A stretch of DNA of 64,000 nt, taken from Segatella albensis DSM 11370 = JCM 12258. GTDB taxonomy: Bacteria; Bacteroidota; Bacteroidia; Bacteroidales; Bacteroidaceae. A program made the position numbers and the translations under genes. This document shows, piece after piece, positions 1 to 8,517 of the stretch; position 1 is the first letter of the stretch, and each line of letters begins with the position of its first letter. The notes beneath the pieces are model-generated. The model was not told the origin of the DNA. It was given only the letters and a program-made list of their open reading frames with translations, and did not search any database. The stretch lies in assembly GCF_000426565.1 (NCBI RefSeq), contig NZ_AUFP01000002.1, positions 1 to 64,000 on the forward strand, read 5' to 3'.

Positions 1-337
1 TTTCTACAAGATACCTTATCCTATATCCATAGAGGCTAATGGTGAGGTCGTCAATCAAGGAACAGTGCAAGTGCTTGTGCCATACAAGTATTTGTATCTT
101 TTCGATGAGCCAAGGACGGCTCATGTATCTTTCGAGGGCAACGACGATGCTTCTTATAACTGCAACATCATAAGCCATAATGCCAAGCTCATACATAGGG
201 AAGATGGTAACTATTTTATGGCTACAGCCACTGTGAGTACACAGGGACAAAATACCCCAATACTGCAAAAGTACATGAAAGCCGATGTCAGAATCATCGT
301 CAGCAACAAAACGTTATGGCAACAGGTATTCGGATAA
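1..337 (+). CDS. C-terminal end of an unknown protein (5' end outside window)
   Basis: An open frame enters from the left edge (codons start at base 2) and stops at TAA 335-337, giving about 111 residues. The segment reads as a beta-rich domain (PYPISIEANGEV, VPYKYLYLFDEPRTAHVSFEG, ending NKTLWQQVFG). I see no catalytic motif and do not recognise the family. The GTG at 65 is an internal codon, not a start, because the frame is open upstream. The stop codon lies inside a strong terminator hairpin, so this is the last gene of its transcript. That it is coding is fairly sure; its function is unknown. Confidence 0.7.
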   Translation, partial: FYKIPYPISIEANGEVVNQGTVQVLVPYKYLYLFDEPRTAHVSFEGNDDASYNCNIISHNAKLIHREDGNYFMATATVSTQGQNTPILQKYMKADVRIIVSNKTLWQQVFG

Positions 338-362
338 ACTATATCCGAATACCTGCTGTTTG
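323..362 (+). terminator. Rho-independent terminator overlapping the stop codon
   Basis: A perfect 14-bp stem (323-336 with 342-355, loop 337-341) is followed by a T-rich tract (357-366). The TAA stop of the preceding gene lies in the stem and loop, so termination directly follows translation. Confidence 0.85.
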
Positions 363-464
363 TTTTTGGATGCATATTGTGTTGGTAAGCATCAGATTTT
401 ACGCAAAAGTTCTAAATTCCATAAATTTCTCCTAGCGAGTTATGGGATATTTAGAAATTTATCG

Positions 465-472
465 TATCTTTG
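465..472 (+). promoter_or_regulatory. Promoter -7 element (TATCTTTG)
   Basis: An exact Bacteroidota -7 element (TAnnTTTG) on the plus strand. No plus-strand gene follows: the next gene at 611-1330 is on the minus strand. The -33 element is poor. It is the only apparent start signal for the structured stretch 480-600. Confidence 0.5.
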
Positions 473-478
473 TCCCCG

Positions 479-600
479 AATTGAGGCGTTCTTTGCATAT
501 TGCAAAATACAGAAACGAGCAGAAGTCCGCTCGTTTCCATGTTGTTACCTATATAATATAGGCAAACGCCCAACTTCTTGATTTTCAATCAAAATCCAAT
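479..600 (+). ncRNA. Candidate structured small RNA with cloverleaf fold
   Basis: Downstream of TATCTTTG the sequence folds into a four-way junction. A closing stem (GGCGTT 485-490 with AACGCC 565-570) encloses three perfect hairpins: 492-497/501-506 (6 bp), 512-520/529-537 (9 bp, GAAACGAGC with GCTCGTTTC) and 548-553/557-562 (6 bp). A further stem, GATTTT/AAAATC (580-585/591-596), follows. No ORF with a plausible start fits and there is no classical U-run terminator. It is not a tRNA: no T-arm consensus and no CCA. It could instead be the 3' region of the minus-strand gene at 611. The structure is seen; transcription is inferred. Confidence 0.4.
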
Positions 601-610
601 TTAGAGCGAG

Positions 611-1330
611 TTATCTTTTTATATCTTCAATAATTTCTTGTTGCTGTTTCCTTTTGTCAGTTTCAACTTTTTCTTTGGCTAATATTTTAGCCTTCTCTTC
701 AGCCTCCTGCTGTGCTTCAGCTGCCTCTTTTTTGCGTTTAGCTTCAGCTGCTTCCGCAGCTTTGGTCTTTTCATATGCGGCAATAATAGGATCTGAACTG
801 AATTTAGGTTTATCCAACTGTTCAGAAATCTCTTTAGCCTTCTTTAGATGTTTTGCATCACGTTTTCCGCGTGCATCCATCCATCCTAAAAAGTCTTTTC
901 CAGAAGGTAGTTTTCCATATTCTAAAGCTATCTTCTTAGCTCCACTAAGAGCCTGTTTGATTGACTGTTGTTGATAATCTTTGCCATAAACAGTCACCTC
1001 ATCCAAGGTAAGTGTCGTTTTAGGCAAAAGGAACAAAGTATCCGGTAAATTCCTAGAATATATTTTTGTTTCCAGATATCCTTCTCGTTTTACGGATGCA
1101 GAATCAAAGGTATATCTCATATTCCAGTATCCACGATAATCAGAACGCGCCCAATGCCCGTTGTCGGTATGAATAATCACATCACGAACAGGCACATGCG
1201 TTTCCATGTCGGCAATTACACAAGTACGGTATTGCGAACCCACTATCGTGTCTTTACAGGCTTCCGTATTCTGTGCCTTAGCAATGGAATTCATTAATAA
1301 GGCTAATATAAAAAAGACGATTCTATTCAT
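611..1330 (-). CDS. Secreted protein: carboxypeptidase-regulatory-like fold plus coiled coil
   Basis: 239 residues. A Sec signal peptide (MNRIVFFILALLMNSIAKAQ) is followed by a beta-sandwich-like segment (about 30-115; CVIADMETHVPVRDVIIHTDN, YRGYWNMRYTF, TLTLDEVTVYG). This resembles the carboxypeptidase-D regulatory-like domains common in Bacteroidota envelope proteins. The C-terminal 100 residues are a highly charged Ala/Glu/Lys-rich helix (about 150-239; KRKKEAAEAQQEAEEKAK), probably a coiled coil. A periplasmic or envelope scaffold role is an inference; no enzyme motif is seen. It converges on the candidate RNA at 479-600 and stands alone on its strand, 95 bp downstream of gltD. Confidence 0.7.
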   Translation of the reverse strand: MNRIVFFILALLMNSIAKAQNTEACKDTIVGSQYRTCVIADMETHVPVRDVIIHTDNGHWARSDYRGYWNMRYTFDSASVKREGYLETKIYSRNLPDTLFLLPKTTLTLDEVTVYGKDYQQQSIKQALSGAKKIALEYGKLPSGKDFLGWMDARGKRDAKHLKKAKEISEQLDKPKFSSDPIIAAYEKTKAAEAAEAKRKKEAAEAQQEAEEKAKILAKEKVETDKRKQQQEIIEDIKR

Positions 1331-1425
1331 TCCTTTTTTCTAAACGAAAACAAAGGTAATGGAAAGAATCGTCCTCAGCAAATATATTGTAGCTTATTAA
1401 AGCGAATTAAGCATTTTTTTACAAA

Positions 1426-2772
1426 TTACTGTTCTTCTATCTTTATGCCTACATCTTTCATCAACTTCAAAGCGTCCACATATTGTGCAATGCCTTGGGC
1501 TACATCCTTGGCTGCTTTCATGGCCAATACTACGGTCTGAGGTCTGTGCACAACATCACCACCTGCAAAAACACCTCTACGCGTTGTCATTCCATATGGA
1601 CGTTCTTGCACTTTTACATAACCCTTTTCATCAACCTCAATACCCTCGGTGGTTGAAACGATACGATTAGCCGGACGACTTCCTATAGCTAAATATATAC
1701 GATCAAACTTTTCGATACGCTCTCCATCTGGTGTCTTCAAACGACATTCTGCTAGTCGGCCATTCTTACCTGCAATAAACTCTTCGACGGTTGTCTCCCA
1801 TTGGAATTTCACGCCTTCGCTTACTGCCTCTTCGTATTCGCTCTGAATAGCAGGCATCTCCTCTTGGGTTCTACGATATATAACTGTAACATCAGAGCCC
1901 ATACGAATAGCTGTTCGTGCTGCGTCCATAGCAACATTGCCGCCGCCAATGACACCTACCTTTTCTCCATCCTTCAAAGGTACTTGGTCACGACCCAATG
2001 CGCCTTCGTTGAAGGCATTTACATTATGGAGGAAATAGGTGCTCTGACTTACACCATGTAGTTTACTGCCTGGAGTTGAATCCATATTTTGAGGAACTGC
2101 GGTACCTGTACCCATAAAGATTGCATCGAAGCCTTCTGCAAAGAGTGAATCTACCGTAAGTCCATTCTCTCCAACAAGAGCATTACATACGAAATTCACA
2201 CCTAAGGCCTCTATCTTTGCTGTTTCCGAACGAACTACCACCTTAGGCAATCTATATTCCGGAATACCGTACATCAGGACACCGCCAGGTTCTGCCTGTC
2301 CCTCAAAGATTGTCACAGCAAAACCTTCGCGAGCAAGATCACCGGCAACGGTAAGTCCTGCAGGACCGGAACCTATTACTGCTACCTTTCCTCGTGTCTT
2401 CTGTGGTAATTTCTCACGACGAAGTTGCATCTTTGTATCGAAATCAGCGATAAATTGCTCAAGTTTGCCAATCTGTATCGGTGTGCCTTTCTTACCAAGA
2501 ACGCAATGACCCTGACATTGTTTTTCATGTGGACATACTCTACCACATATCGCCGGAAGATTACTCTTATTGTTGATAATCTGCATTGCACTTCCTAAAT
2601 TACCTTTCGACAATTCGTGTACAAAATCAGGTATATCATTTTCTATAGGGCAACCTTTCTTACACTGTGGTATCTTACAGTGTAGGCATCGTTGAGCTTC
2701 TTCGATAGCCTCATGCATATTATATCCTTCATGAACTACTTGAAAAGCATTTTGTTCGTCGATTTCACTCAT
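1426..2772 (-). CDS. gltD: NADPH-dependent glutamate synthase, small (beta) subunit type
   Basis: 448 residues, the usual length for GltD. The N-terminal 100 residues hold the Fer4_20 cysteine clusters (CLHCKIPQCKKGCP and CGRVCPHEKQCQGHC) that carry iron-sulfur centres. A FAD-binding Rossmann motif follows (VIGSGPAGLTVAGDLA, about 132), then an NADPH motif (GVIGGGNVAMDAAR, about 270) and the C-terminal FAD contact (GVFAGGDVV). It moves electrons from NADPH to the large subunit for glutamate synthesis from glutamine and 2-oxoglutarate. No gltB lies beside it here, so the partner is elsewhere or the protein is a GltD homologue serving another oxidoreductase. It has its own promoter (TAAATTTG, 2814-2821) and a leader of about 40 nt. 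Confidence 0.9.
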   Translation of the reverse strand: MSEIDEQNAFQVVHEGYNMHEAIEEAQRCLHCKIPQCKKGCPIENDIPDFVHELSKGNLGSAMQIINNKSNLPAICGRVCPHEKQCQGHCVLGKKGTPIQIGKLEQFIADFDTKMQLRREKLPQKTRGKVAVIGSGPAGLTVAGDLAREGFAVTIFEGQAEPGGVLMYGIPEYRLPKVVVRSETAKIEALGVNFVCNALVGENGLTVDSLFAEGFDAIFMGTGTAVPQNMDSTPGSKLHGVSQSTYFLHNVNAFNEGALGRDQVPLKDGEKVGVIGGGNVAMDAARTAIRMGSDVTVIYRRTQEEMPAIQSEYEEAVSEGVKFQWETTVEEFIAGKNGRLAECRLKTPDGERIEKFDRIYLAIGSRPANRIVSTTEGIEVDEKGYVKVQERPYGMTTRRGVFAGGDVVHRPQTVVLAMKAAKDVAQGIAQYVDALKLMKDVGIKIEEQ

Positions 2773-2813
2773 ACCTATTTATTTTAAATTGATTTCGTCT
2801 TAAGTTTGTAATG

Positions 2814-2821
2814 CAAATTTA
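2814..2821 (-). promoter_or_regulatory. Promoter -7 element of gltD
   Basis: Minus-strand TAAATTTG matches TAnnTTTG and sits about 42 nt before the gltD ATG at 2772. Confidence 0.6.
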
Positions 2822-2888
2822 CATATTAACGCATACAGAATTTAACATTATATCTTATTCTTAACGATTTTTAATCATAACAACGCAA

Positions 2889-2921
2889 AGAATGCACAAT
2901 ATCTTTCATATTGTGCATTCT
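2889..2921 (-). terminator. Terminator hairpin after the GH2 gene
   Basis: A perfect 14-bp stem (2889-2902 with 2908-2921, loop CTTTC) lies 40 nt past the stop of the GH2 gene at 2961. Only a short T-rich tract follows on the minus strand. It probably ends the aromatic operon and GH2 transcript. Confidence 0.7.
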
Positions 2922-2960
2922 ATATTTACTTATAAGCGATTATGAATTGCACACTTGTGC

Positions 2961-5426
2961 TCAATTCACATGGATTACGGGAATTAGTATCTCTTTTTCT
3001 ATATGGTGGTCCATATCTTTTACCTTGACATGAACTTTTCCTGGATGTTCTCCTGCTCTTACTGTTAAAACTAATTTGCCTGCAAAAAGATGCATCTTGG
3101 GTTGTTTGAACGACTCCAGCGATGTGGCATCGCCATTACATACGGCTTCGAAAGTTCCTTCTCCTGACACTTCGAATGACAAGGCATCGGTGGCATTAGG
3201 GATTTCTGTACCCTCTGCGTCTACCAGTGATACTTTGATATAAGCTAAGTCCTCACCATCAGCTTTCAGCGATTCACGATCAGACTGTAACTTCAAAGCC
3301 TTTGCTTCACCAGCAGTTTTTACTGTTGTTTCACCCGTCTGATGTCCAGCTTCATCATAGGTTACTACTTTTATCTCACCAGGAGTATACTTCACATTTT
3401 TCCACATCAGCCTATATCTTGCTGCACGTTCTTCTGCTTCCTGTGATGTGGCCGGATGTCCTGTTTTCCACTCTGCATCATCTATTTTTGCTTTATGGAT
3501 TCGTCCTTGCGAAATTCCATTTACAAACAGTTCGGCACAAGGATAATCTGTATAACAGAACACAGGTGTTACCTTTCCTTCCCTACCTGGCCAAGTCCAA
3601 TGGGGTAACACATGAATCGTATGTTCTTTCTTATTCCATACTGAACGATACAGATAATATCGGTCTTTAGGAAGACCGGCTAAATCACATGCTCCAAAAT
3701 AACTGCTACGAGAGGGCCAATATTCATCATAAGGTGAAGGTTCACCGAGATAATCAATACCGGTCCAGATAAACTGACCTATTGTATATGGAGCATCTTC
3801 CATTGCCATGAAGTCTTCTTCCGGTAAGTTACTCCACGAGCACCATTCTGTGTCATATCCGCTTAATTGTCCATCCTCCCATGTCTTGTCGTTATTCCAT
3901 TCCACAGGAAACTTATATATTCCACGACTACTTACCGTTGATGCCGTTTCTGATCCTAACAAGAAGCCAACGGGTAATTGCTTGATATTTCTTCCATATT
4001 TATAAACGCGATAATTGAAACCCGGAATATCCATCACCTGTGCGAAACCTGACTTTAGGGCATCCTCGGCTCTGTCCATTCCTTGGGTAACAGGGCGCGT
4101 AGGATCCAACAGATGACAAATATTCTGTAAATGTTCAGCCTCATCTCGTCCTTCCTTACTCCATTGATCAGGAATTTCATTACCGATGCTATACATGACA
4201 AGCGAAGGATGATTTCTGTTTGCTTTTACCAGATTTTCGATATCACGGTCGGCCCATTCCTTGAAGAATTTAGAATAGCCATTTTTGCACTTTGCATAAA
4301 ACCACATATCAAAACTCTCGCCCATCACCATAACTCCGAGAGAATCATATACTTCCATCTGCATCTGAGAAGGCATATTATGAGAGGTCCTTATCGCGTC
4401 GGCACCCATATCTTTCATCAGTTTCACCTGTCGGATTAAAGCCGCTTTGTTTACAGCGGCACCCAATGGGCCAAGATCGTGATGCAAACAGACACCTTGG
4501 AACTTTCTGGTCTTTCCATTCAGCATGAATCCATTCGTTTTATCAAAAGAAATGGTTCTAATTCCATATTTCAGACTTTCATCATCAAGGACAGTTTTTT
4601 TTCCTGCCGTCTTTTTATTCGAAGCTAACACTTCGATTTTCAGTTGATAAAGATATGGATTCTCTGGGCTCCATAGTTGTGCACGATCTACAAAGATGTC
4701 AAAGTCAACATTTGTATTGGCTTTCTTATTAGCAACAGCCTTTGTCTTGCCTTCTGCATCAAGTAATGTAAGTCTCACCGATCGCTTATCCATGCAGCCT
4801 TCCAATTTCACCTTGGCATGGAGTTTGGCACATCCTTGAGAATTTACATTTTCTGTAGTAATAAATGTTCCCCAGTCTTCTATCTTGACATCGCCTGTTG
4901 ATATTAACTTTACCGGACGATATAATCCTGCGCCAGGATACCATCTACTACTTTCTTCACGATTGTTAAGACTTACCTGTAAGAGGTTTTCCTTTCCTTG
5001 ATGGATGTAAGGGGTAACATCTATACGAAAGGCATTATACCCATACTTCCACTCTCCTACTTTACGACCATTCACATAAACCACAGGTTCGCTCATTGCT
5101 CCATCAAAAACAAGTTCTGCTTGCTTTCCTTTTTCTACGCGAAATGTCGTTTTGTAATAGCCTTTTCCTATCCATGGTAAGGCACCAGAGCGACCACTTT
5201 TTTCTGTGGCTTCGGTTTCACCATTCTGAGTAATAGCGACTTTCTGTAAATCCCATTTTTTATCAAAAGGGCCTGCAATAGCCCAGTCATGGGGAATTCT
5301 CACACGAGTCCAATTCAAGCTATCGCGTGAAAACTCCCAATATTTTAGGTCAGTTACTTGTCTCTGAGCTGATGCAGAGAAAAAAGATGTTGACACCAAC
5401 ATCAAAAATAAAAATTTCTTGTACAT
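2961..5426 (-). CDS. Secreted glycoside hydrolase family 2 (beta-galactosidase/glucuronidase type)
   Basis: 821 residues with a signal peptide (MYKKFLFLMLVSTSFFSASAQ). The order is an N-terminal jelly-roll sugar-binding domain (about 25-180), an immunoglobulin-like domain, a TIM barrel (about 285-590) and C-terminal Ig-like domains of the DUF4982 type, typical of Bacteroidota GH2 enzymes. The catalytic acid/base is the Glu of SIGNEIPDQ (about residue 418); the likely nucleophile is the Glu of GSETAS (about 493). Family members remove terminal beta-galactose, glucuronate or similar units in the periplasm; substrate cannot be read here. It begins 30 nt after tyrA on the same strand with no promoter between, so it appears co-transcribed with the aromatic operon, an unexpected partnership. 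Confidence 0.9.
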   Translation of the reverse strand: MYKKFLFLMLVSTSFFSASAQRQVTDLKYWEFSRDSLNWTRVRIPHDWAIAGPFDKKWDLQKVAITQNGETEATEKSGRSGALPWIGKGYYKTTFRVEKGKQAELVFDGAMSEPVVYVNGRKVGEWKYGYNAFRIDVTPYIHQGKENLLQVSLNNREESSRWYPGAGLYRPVKLISTGDVKIEDWGTFITTENVNSQGCAKLHAKVKLEGCMDKRSVRLTLLDAEGKTKAVANKKANTNVDFDIFVDRAQLWSPENPYLYQLKIEVLASNKKTAGKKTVLDDESLKYGIRTISFDKTNGFMLNGKTRKFQGVCLHHDLGPLGAAVNKAALIRQVKLMKDMGADAIRTSHNMPSQMQMEVYDSLGVMVMGESFDMWFYAKCKNGYSKFFKEWADRDIENLVKANRNHPSLVMYSIGNEIPDQWSKEGRDEAEHLQNICHLLDPTRPVTQGMDRAEDALKSGFAQVMDIPGFNYRVYKYGRNIKQLPVGFLLGSETASTVSSRGIYKFPVEWNNDKTWEDGQLSGYDTEWCSWSNLPEEDFMAMEDAPYTIGQFIWTGIDYLGEPSPYDEYWPSRSSYFGACDLAGLPKDRYYLYRSVWNKKEHTIHVLPHWTWPGREGKVTPVFCYTDYPCAELFVNGISQGRIHKAKIDDAEWKTGHPATSQEAEERAARYRLMWKNVKYTPGEIKVVTYDEAGHQTGETTVKTAGEAKALKLQSDRESLKADGEDLAYIKVSLVDAEGTEIPNATDALSFEVSGEGTFEAVCNGDATSLESFKQPKMHLFAGKLVLTVRAGEHPGKVHVKVKDMDHHIEKEILIPVIHVN

Positions 5427-5456
5427 ATATAGTTGTTTATTTTAGGTATTCTCTAG

Positions 5457-6266
5457 TTATCGGTTGATTTCTATATCTTTTGCCACGTTGTTTCTTATCT
5501 TTCTTAAATAACCTTGCATTCTTTTGGCATCCTTATGATCTATGATATCTATCAATTCCTTCAATTCGTCACGTATCAAGGATACTTGTCCACTCGTATA
5601 AGGATTAAAGAGGATTTCCTGCAATAAATAATCATCCTCGTTCAGCACGCCTTTTGCGATATTCATGTGTCGCTTGAATGTCGTACCTGGTGCATCTTGA
5701 TGCTTCATCACGGCGGCAAAACAGAATGTGCTCACAAATGGTATACTCAAAGAGTAAGCCACTGTTTCATCATGCTCCTTGAAACTATATTCGTAGATAT
5801 TCAATCCAAGTTTCTGATACAAGTCTTTGAAGAAGATTCTTCCCATATAATCACCCTCATTGATGATAATCGCATTCTCCTCGCTCAACTGATTCAGATT
5901 GGCAAAGGTCGGACCAAACATCGGGTGAGTAGAGACATAAGGATGACCACTCTGCTCATAGAATTCTTTCAGTCCCGTCTTCACAGATGCGATATCACTA
6001 AGGATACAGTCTTCTGGCAAGAATGGCAATACTTCCTTGAAAGCCGACAAGGTATATTTCACAGTTACAGCATTGATAACGAGTTCCGGTTTGAATGCCT
6101 TTATCTCATCGGTTGTTGTAAATCTCTGACAATTATAGGTAAAACGAAGTCGACGGGCATCTTGTTCAAATGCTGCGACCTCGTGATCAAACGAAAGCAG
6201 GTCGATGAAGAAACTTCCCATCTTACCTGCTCCCATAATTAGTATTTTCATTTTCTTGTTATTCAT
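5457..6266 (-). CDS. tyrA: Prephenate dehydrogenase
   Basis: 269 residues. The N-terminal NAD-binding fold opens with ILIMGAGKMGSFF (about 8-20), and the catalytic-domain motif STHPMFGPTF (about 116-125) carries the family's essential His. An alpha-helical dimerisation domain follows. It oxidatively decarboxylates prephenate to 4-hydroxyphenylpyruvate for tyrosine synthesis. No ACT or chorismate mutase domain is attached; the mutase is fused to the DAHP synthase upstream. The ATG at 6266 overlaps the stop of that gene by 8 nt, suggesting translational coupling. An internal Met at residue 6 is an alternative start. It is the fourth gene of the attenuator-controlled operon. Confidence 0.9.
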   Translation of the reverse strand: MNNKKMKILIMGAGKMGSFFIDLLSFDHEVAAFEQDARRLRFTYNCQRFTTTDEIKAFKPELVINAVTVKYTLSAFKEVLPFLPEDCILSDIASVKTGLKEFYEQSGHPYVSTHPMFGPTFANLNQLSEENAIIINEGDYMGRIFFKDLYQKLGLNIYEYSFKEHDETVAYSLSIPFVSTFCFAAVMKHQDAPGTTFKRHMNIAKGVLNEDDYLLQEILFNPYTSGQVSLIRDELKELIDIIDHKDAKRMQGYLRKIRNNVAKDIEINR

Positions 6267-7323
6267 TTACGATCTTCAACTGCTGACGTACACTTTCTTC
6301 ATGAATCAACTCAAATACATGAGCTGCAAATTCGGGATCCATTCCACAAAGACTTGCCTGTGCACCTCTCTTCTCCAGAATTTCATTATATCTTCCTGCC
6401 TGAAGAACTGTCATATTGTGTTCTTTCTTAAAGGTACCGATCTCACGACAAATACGGAATCGCTTTGATAAGAGATCCATCAGATTATTATCCAACTCAT
6501 CAATCTGACTTCTTAACTGTCGTAATCCTTCTGTTGTAGTATGTTCATCACGAACGACAAGTAATCCTAATATATAATCAAGGATTTCTGGAGTAATCTG
6601 CTGCTTGGCATCGCTCCATGCTTCATCAGGATTACAATGGCTTTCTACTATCAGACCATCAAAGCCAAGGTCCAGAGCCTGTTGACACAGTGGAGCTATC
6701 AAATCACGACGTCCACCAATATGACTTGGATCGCAAATAATAGGTAATTCTGGAATTCTACGATGCAATTCTATAGGGATCTGCCACATCGGTAGATTAC
6801 GATAGATTTTCTTATCATAGCTAGAGAATCCGCGATGAATAGCAGCCAACCGTTTTACACCAGCTTGATTGATACGCTCCATAGCTCCGATCCATAATTC
6901 AAGATCTGGATTTACAGGATTCTTCACGAGTACCGGACCATCATAGCCTTTCAAAGCATCTGCTAAAGATTGCATTGCAAAAGGATTAGCACTTGTTCTT
7001 GCTCCTACCCATAATATGTCTATACCATATTTTACGGCAAGTTCTACATGCTCTGGGGTTGCCACCTCAGTAGCGGTAAGCATACCAGTCTCTTCCTTGA
7101 CTCTCTGCATCCATGGCAAGGCTTCCTCCCCATTACCTTCAAATCCTCCTGGTTTTGTACGTGGTTTCCAGATACCAGCACGAAACATATGACATCCTTT
7201 GGCTGCAAGTTCCTTTGCTGTCGTCATCACTTGTTCTTCGGTCTCTGCTGAGCATGGTCCTGCGATAACAATGGGACGTTCGTTATCACTCGGTAAATTC
7301 AAAGGTTCTAATTCGAGTTCCAT
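6259..7323 (-). CDS. Bifunctional DAHP synthase / chorismate mutase
   Basis: 354 residues. Residues about 15-255 are a type I-beta DAHP synthase (PIVIAGPCSAETEEQ, KPRTKPGGFEG, LAAIHRGFSSYDK, PIICDPSHIGG), the first step of the shikimate pathway. Residues about 262-350 are an AroQ-type chorismate mutase (LRSQIDELDNNLMDLLSKRFRI begins its helix; the arginines and lysine of the mutase site are visible), converting chorismate to prephenate. The fusion puts first and branch-point steps in one protein, as in other Bacteroidota, and the mutase domain may confer prephenate feedback on the synthase. Only 6 nt separate it from the aminotransferase upstream; it overlaps tyrA by 8 nt. Confidence 0.92.
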   Translation of the reverse strand: MELELEPLNLPSDNERPIVIAGPCSAETEEQVMTTAKELAAKGCHMFRAGIWKPRTKPGGFEGNGEEALPWMQRVKEETGMLTATEVATPEHVELAVKYGIDILWVGARTSANPFAMQSLADALKGYDGPVLVKNPVNPDLELWIGAMERINQAGVKRLAAIHRGFSSYDKKIYRNLPMWQIPIELHRRIPELPIICDPSHIGGRRDLIAPLCQQALDLGFDGLIVESHCNPDEAWSDAKQQITPEILDYILGLLVVRDEHTTTEGLRQLRSQIDELDNNLMDLLSKRFRICREIGTFKKEHNMTVLQAGRYNEILEKRGAQASLCGMDPEFAAHVFELIHEESVRQQLKIVNE

Positions 7324-7329
7324 AGTCTA

Positions 7330-8499
7330 TTATTTTTTAAATTCGTTTTTTATTCTTTTCAATGCTTCCTGCATCTTATCATCTTTTGCACAAAGGGATA
7401 TACGAATATATCGTTTACCATTATTTCCAAAGATAAATCCTGGCGTAATAAATACCTTTGCCTGATGTAGTACACGTTCTGTCAACTCTTCCACATCGTT
7501 ATATTCTTCAGGAATCTTTCCCCAAAGGAACATACCGACTTGTTTAGGATCGTACGAGCATCCAAGTGTTTTCATGATTTCCTCGGCTATAACTCTTCGC
7601 CGACGATAATTTTCTATATTATTCACACGATGCCACTCTTCGGTATTCGTCTCCAAAGCCTCTGCAGCAGCAAGTTGTATTCCGCGGAAACTACCATTTT
7701 CTATATTGCTCTGTACCTTGAACATCCAACTGATATACTGTTTATTACTCATAATCATAGCAACACGCCATCCTGGCATATTATGACTTTTCGACATCGA
7801 ATTGAATTCAATACAGCAATCCTTAGCACCTGGCACTTGCATGATACTCATTGGTGTATCATTCAGTATCAACGAATATGGATTATCATTCACCACTACG
7901 ATTTCATGCTTCTTGGCAAAAGCCACCAGACGTTCGTAGATATCCATCCTGGCATTACCTCCAGTAGGCATATTCGGATAATTCGTCCACATCAATTTAA
8001 CGCGACTTAAATCCATTTTTTCCAACTCATCGAAATCAGGTTGCCATCCTTTATCTTCGCATAGGTTATAGTTTATAATCTTTGTTCCGAAGATCTTATT
8101 AATAGCTGTATAAGTGGGATAACCTGGATCTGGAATCAATACTTCATCACCAGGATTACAGAACGCAAGTGTGGCATACATAATACCTTCTTTACTTCCT
8201 ATAATAGGTTGTACCTCTGTAGCCCAGTCGAAATCTACATGATAAGTACGCTTATAGAATCCTGCCATCGCCTTGCGCAATTCCGGTATTCCGGATGTAG
8301 GCTGATAGCCATGGGCATTAGACTGTTGGGCCACTTCGCATAATTTATCTATTGTTTTCTTAGATGGTGGCATATCAGGACTACCGATAGCAAGGGAGAT
8401 GATATCCTCCCCCTTTGCATTCAACTGTGCTACTTCTTTTAGCTTACGACTAAAATAGTATTCCTGTATTTCATTAACTCTTTTAGCAGGTATAATCAT
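7330..8499 (-). CDS. Pyridoxal-phosphate aminotransferase (aromatic amino-acid type)
   Basis: 389 residues, fold type I class I/II aminotransferase. The PLP lysine is in SMSKSHNMPGWRVAM (Lys about 240), with the upstream motif WTNYPNMPTGG and the Asn/Tyr pair VVNDNPYS. The C-terminal Arg in the FGNNGKRYIRIS stretch fits the substrate carboxylate contact. Given its place between prephenate dehydratase and DAHP synthase-mutase, it most likely transaminates phenylpyruvate and 4-hydroxyphenylpyruvate to Phe and Tyr. Relatives include LL-diaminopimelate and aspartate aminotransferases, so specificity is inferred from context. It starts 18 nt downstream of pheA. Confidence 0.88.
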   Translation of the reverse strand: MIIPAKRVNEIQEYYFSRKLKEVAQLNAKGEDIISLAIGSPDMPPSKKTIDKLCEVAQQSNAHGYQPTSGIPELRKAMAGFYKRTYHVDFDWATEVQPIIGSKEGIMYATLAFCNPGDEVLIPDPGYPTYTAINKIFGTKIINYNLCEDKGWQPDFDELEKMDLSRVKLMWTNYPNMPTGGNARMDIYERLVAFAKKHEIVVVNDNPYSLILNDTPMSIMQVPGAKDCCIEFNSMSKSHNMPGWRVAMIMSNKQYISWMFKVQSNIENGSFRGIQLAAAEALETNTEEWHRVNNIENYRRRRVIAEEIMKTLGCSYDPKQVGMFLWGKIPEEYNDVEELTERVLHQAKVFITPGFIFGNNGKRYIRISLCAKDDKMQEALKRIKNEFKK

Positions 8500-8517
8500 T
8501 ATTCTTAGTTCTTATAT

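Noticed and set aside
485-570. tRNA gene
   Set aside because: The cloverleaf outline lacks the T-arm consensus, invariant D-arm bases and CCA; arm sizes do not fit.
285-581. 98-codon plus-strand ORF
   Set aside because: It runs through the terminator and candidate RNA, has no ribosome-binding site and no protein-like composition.
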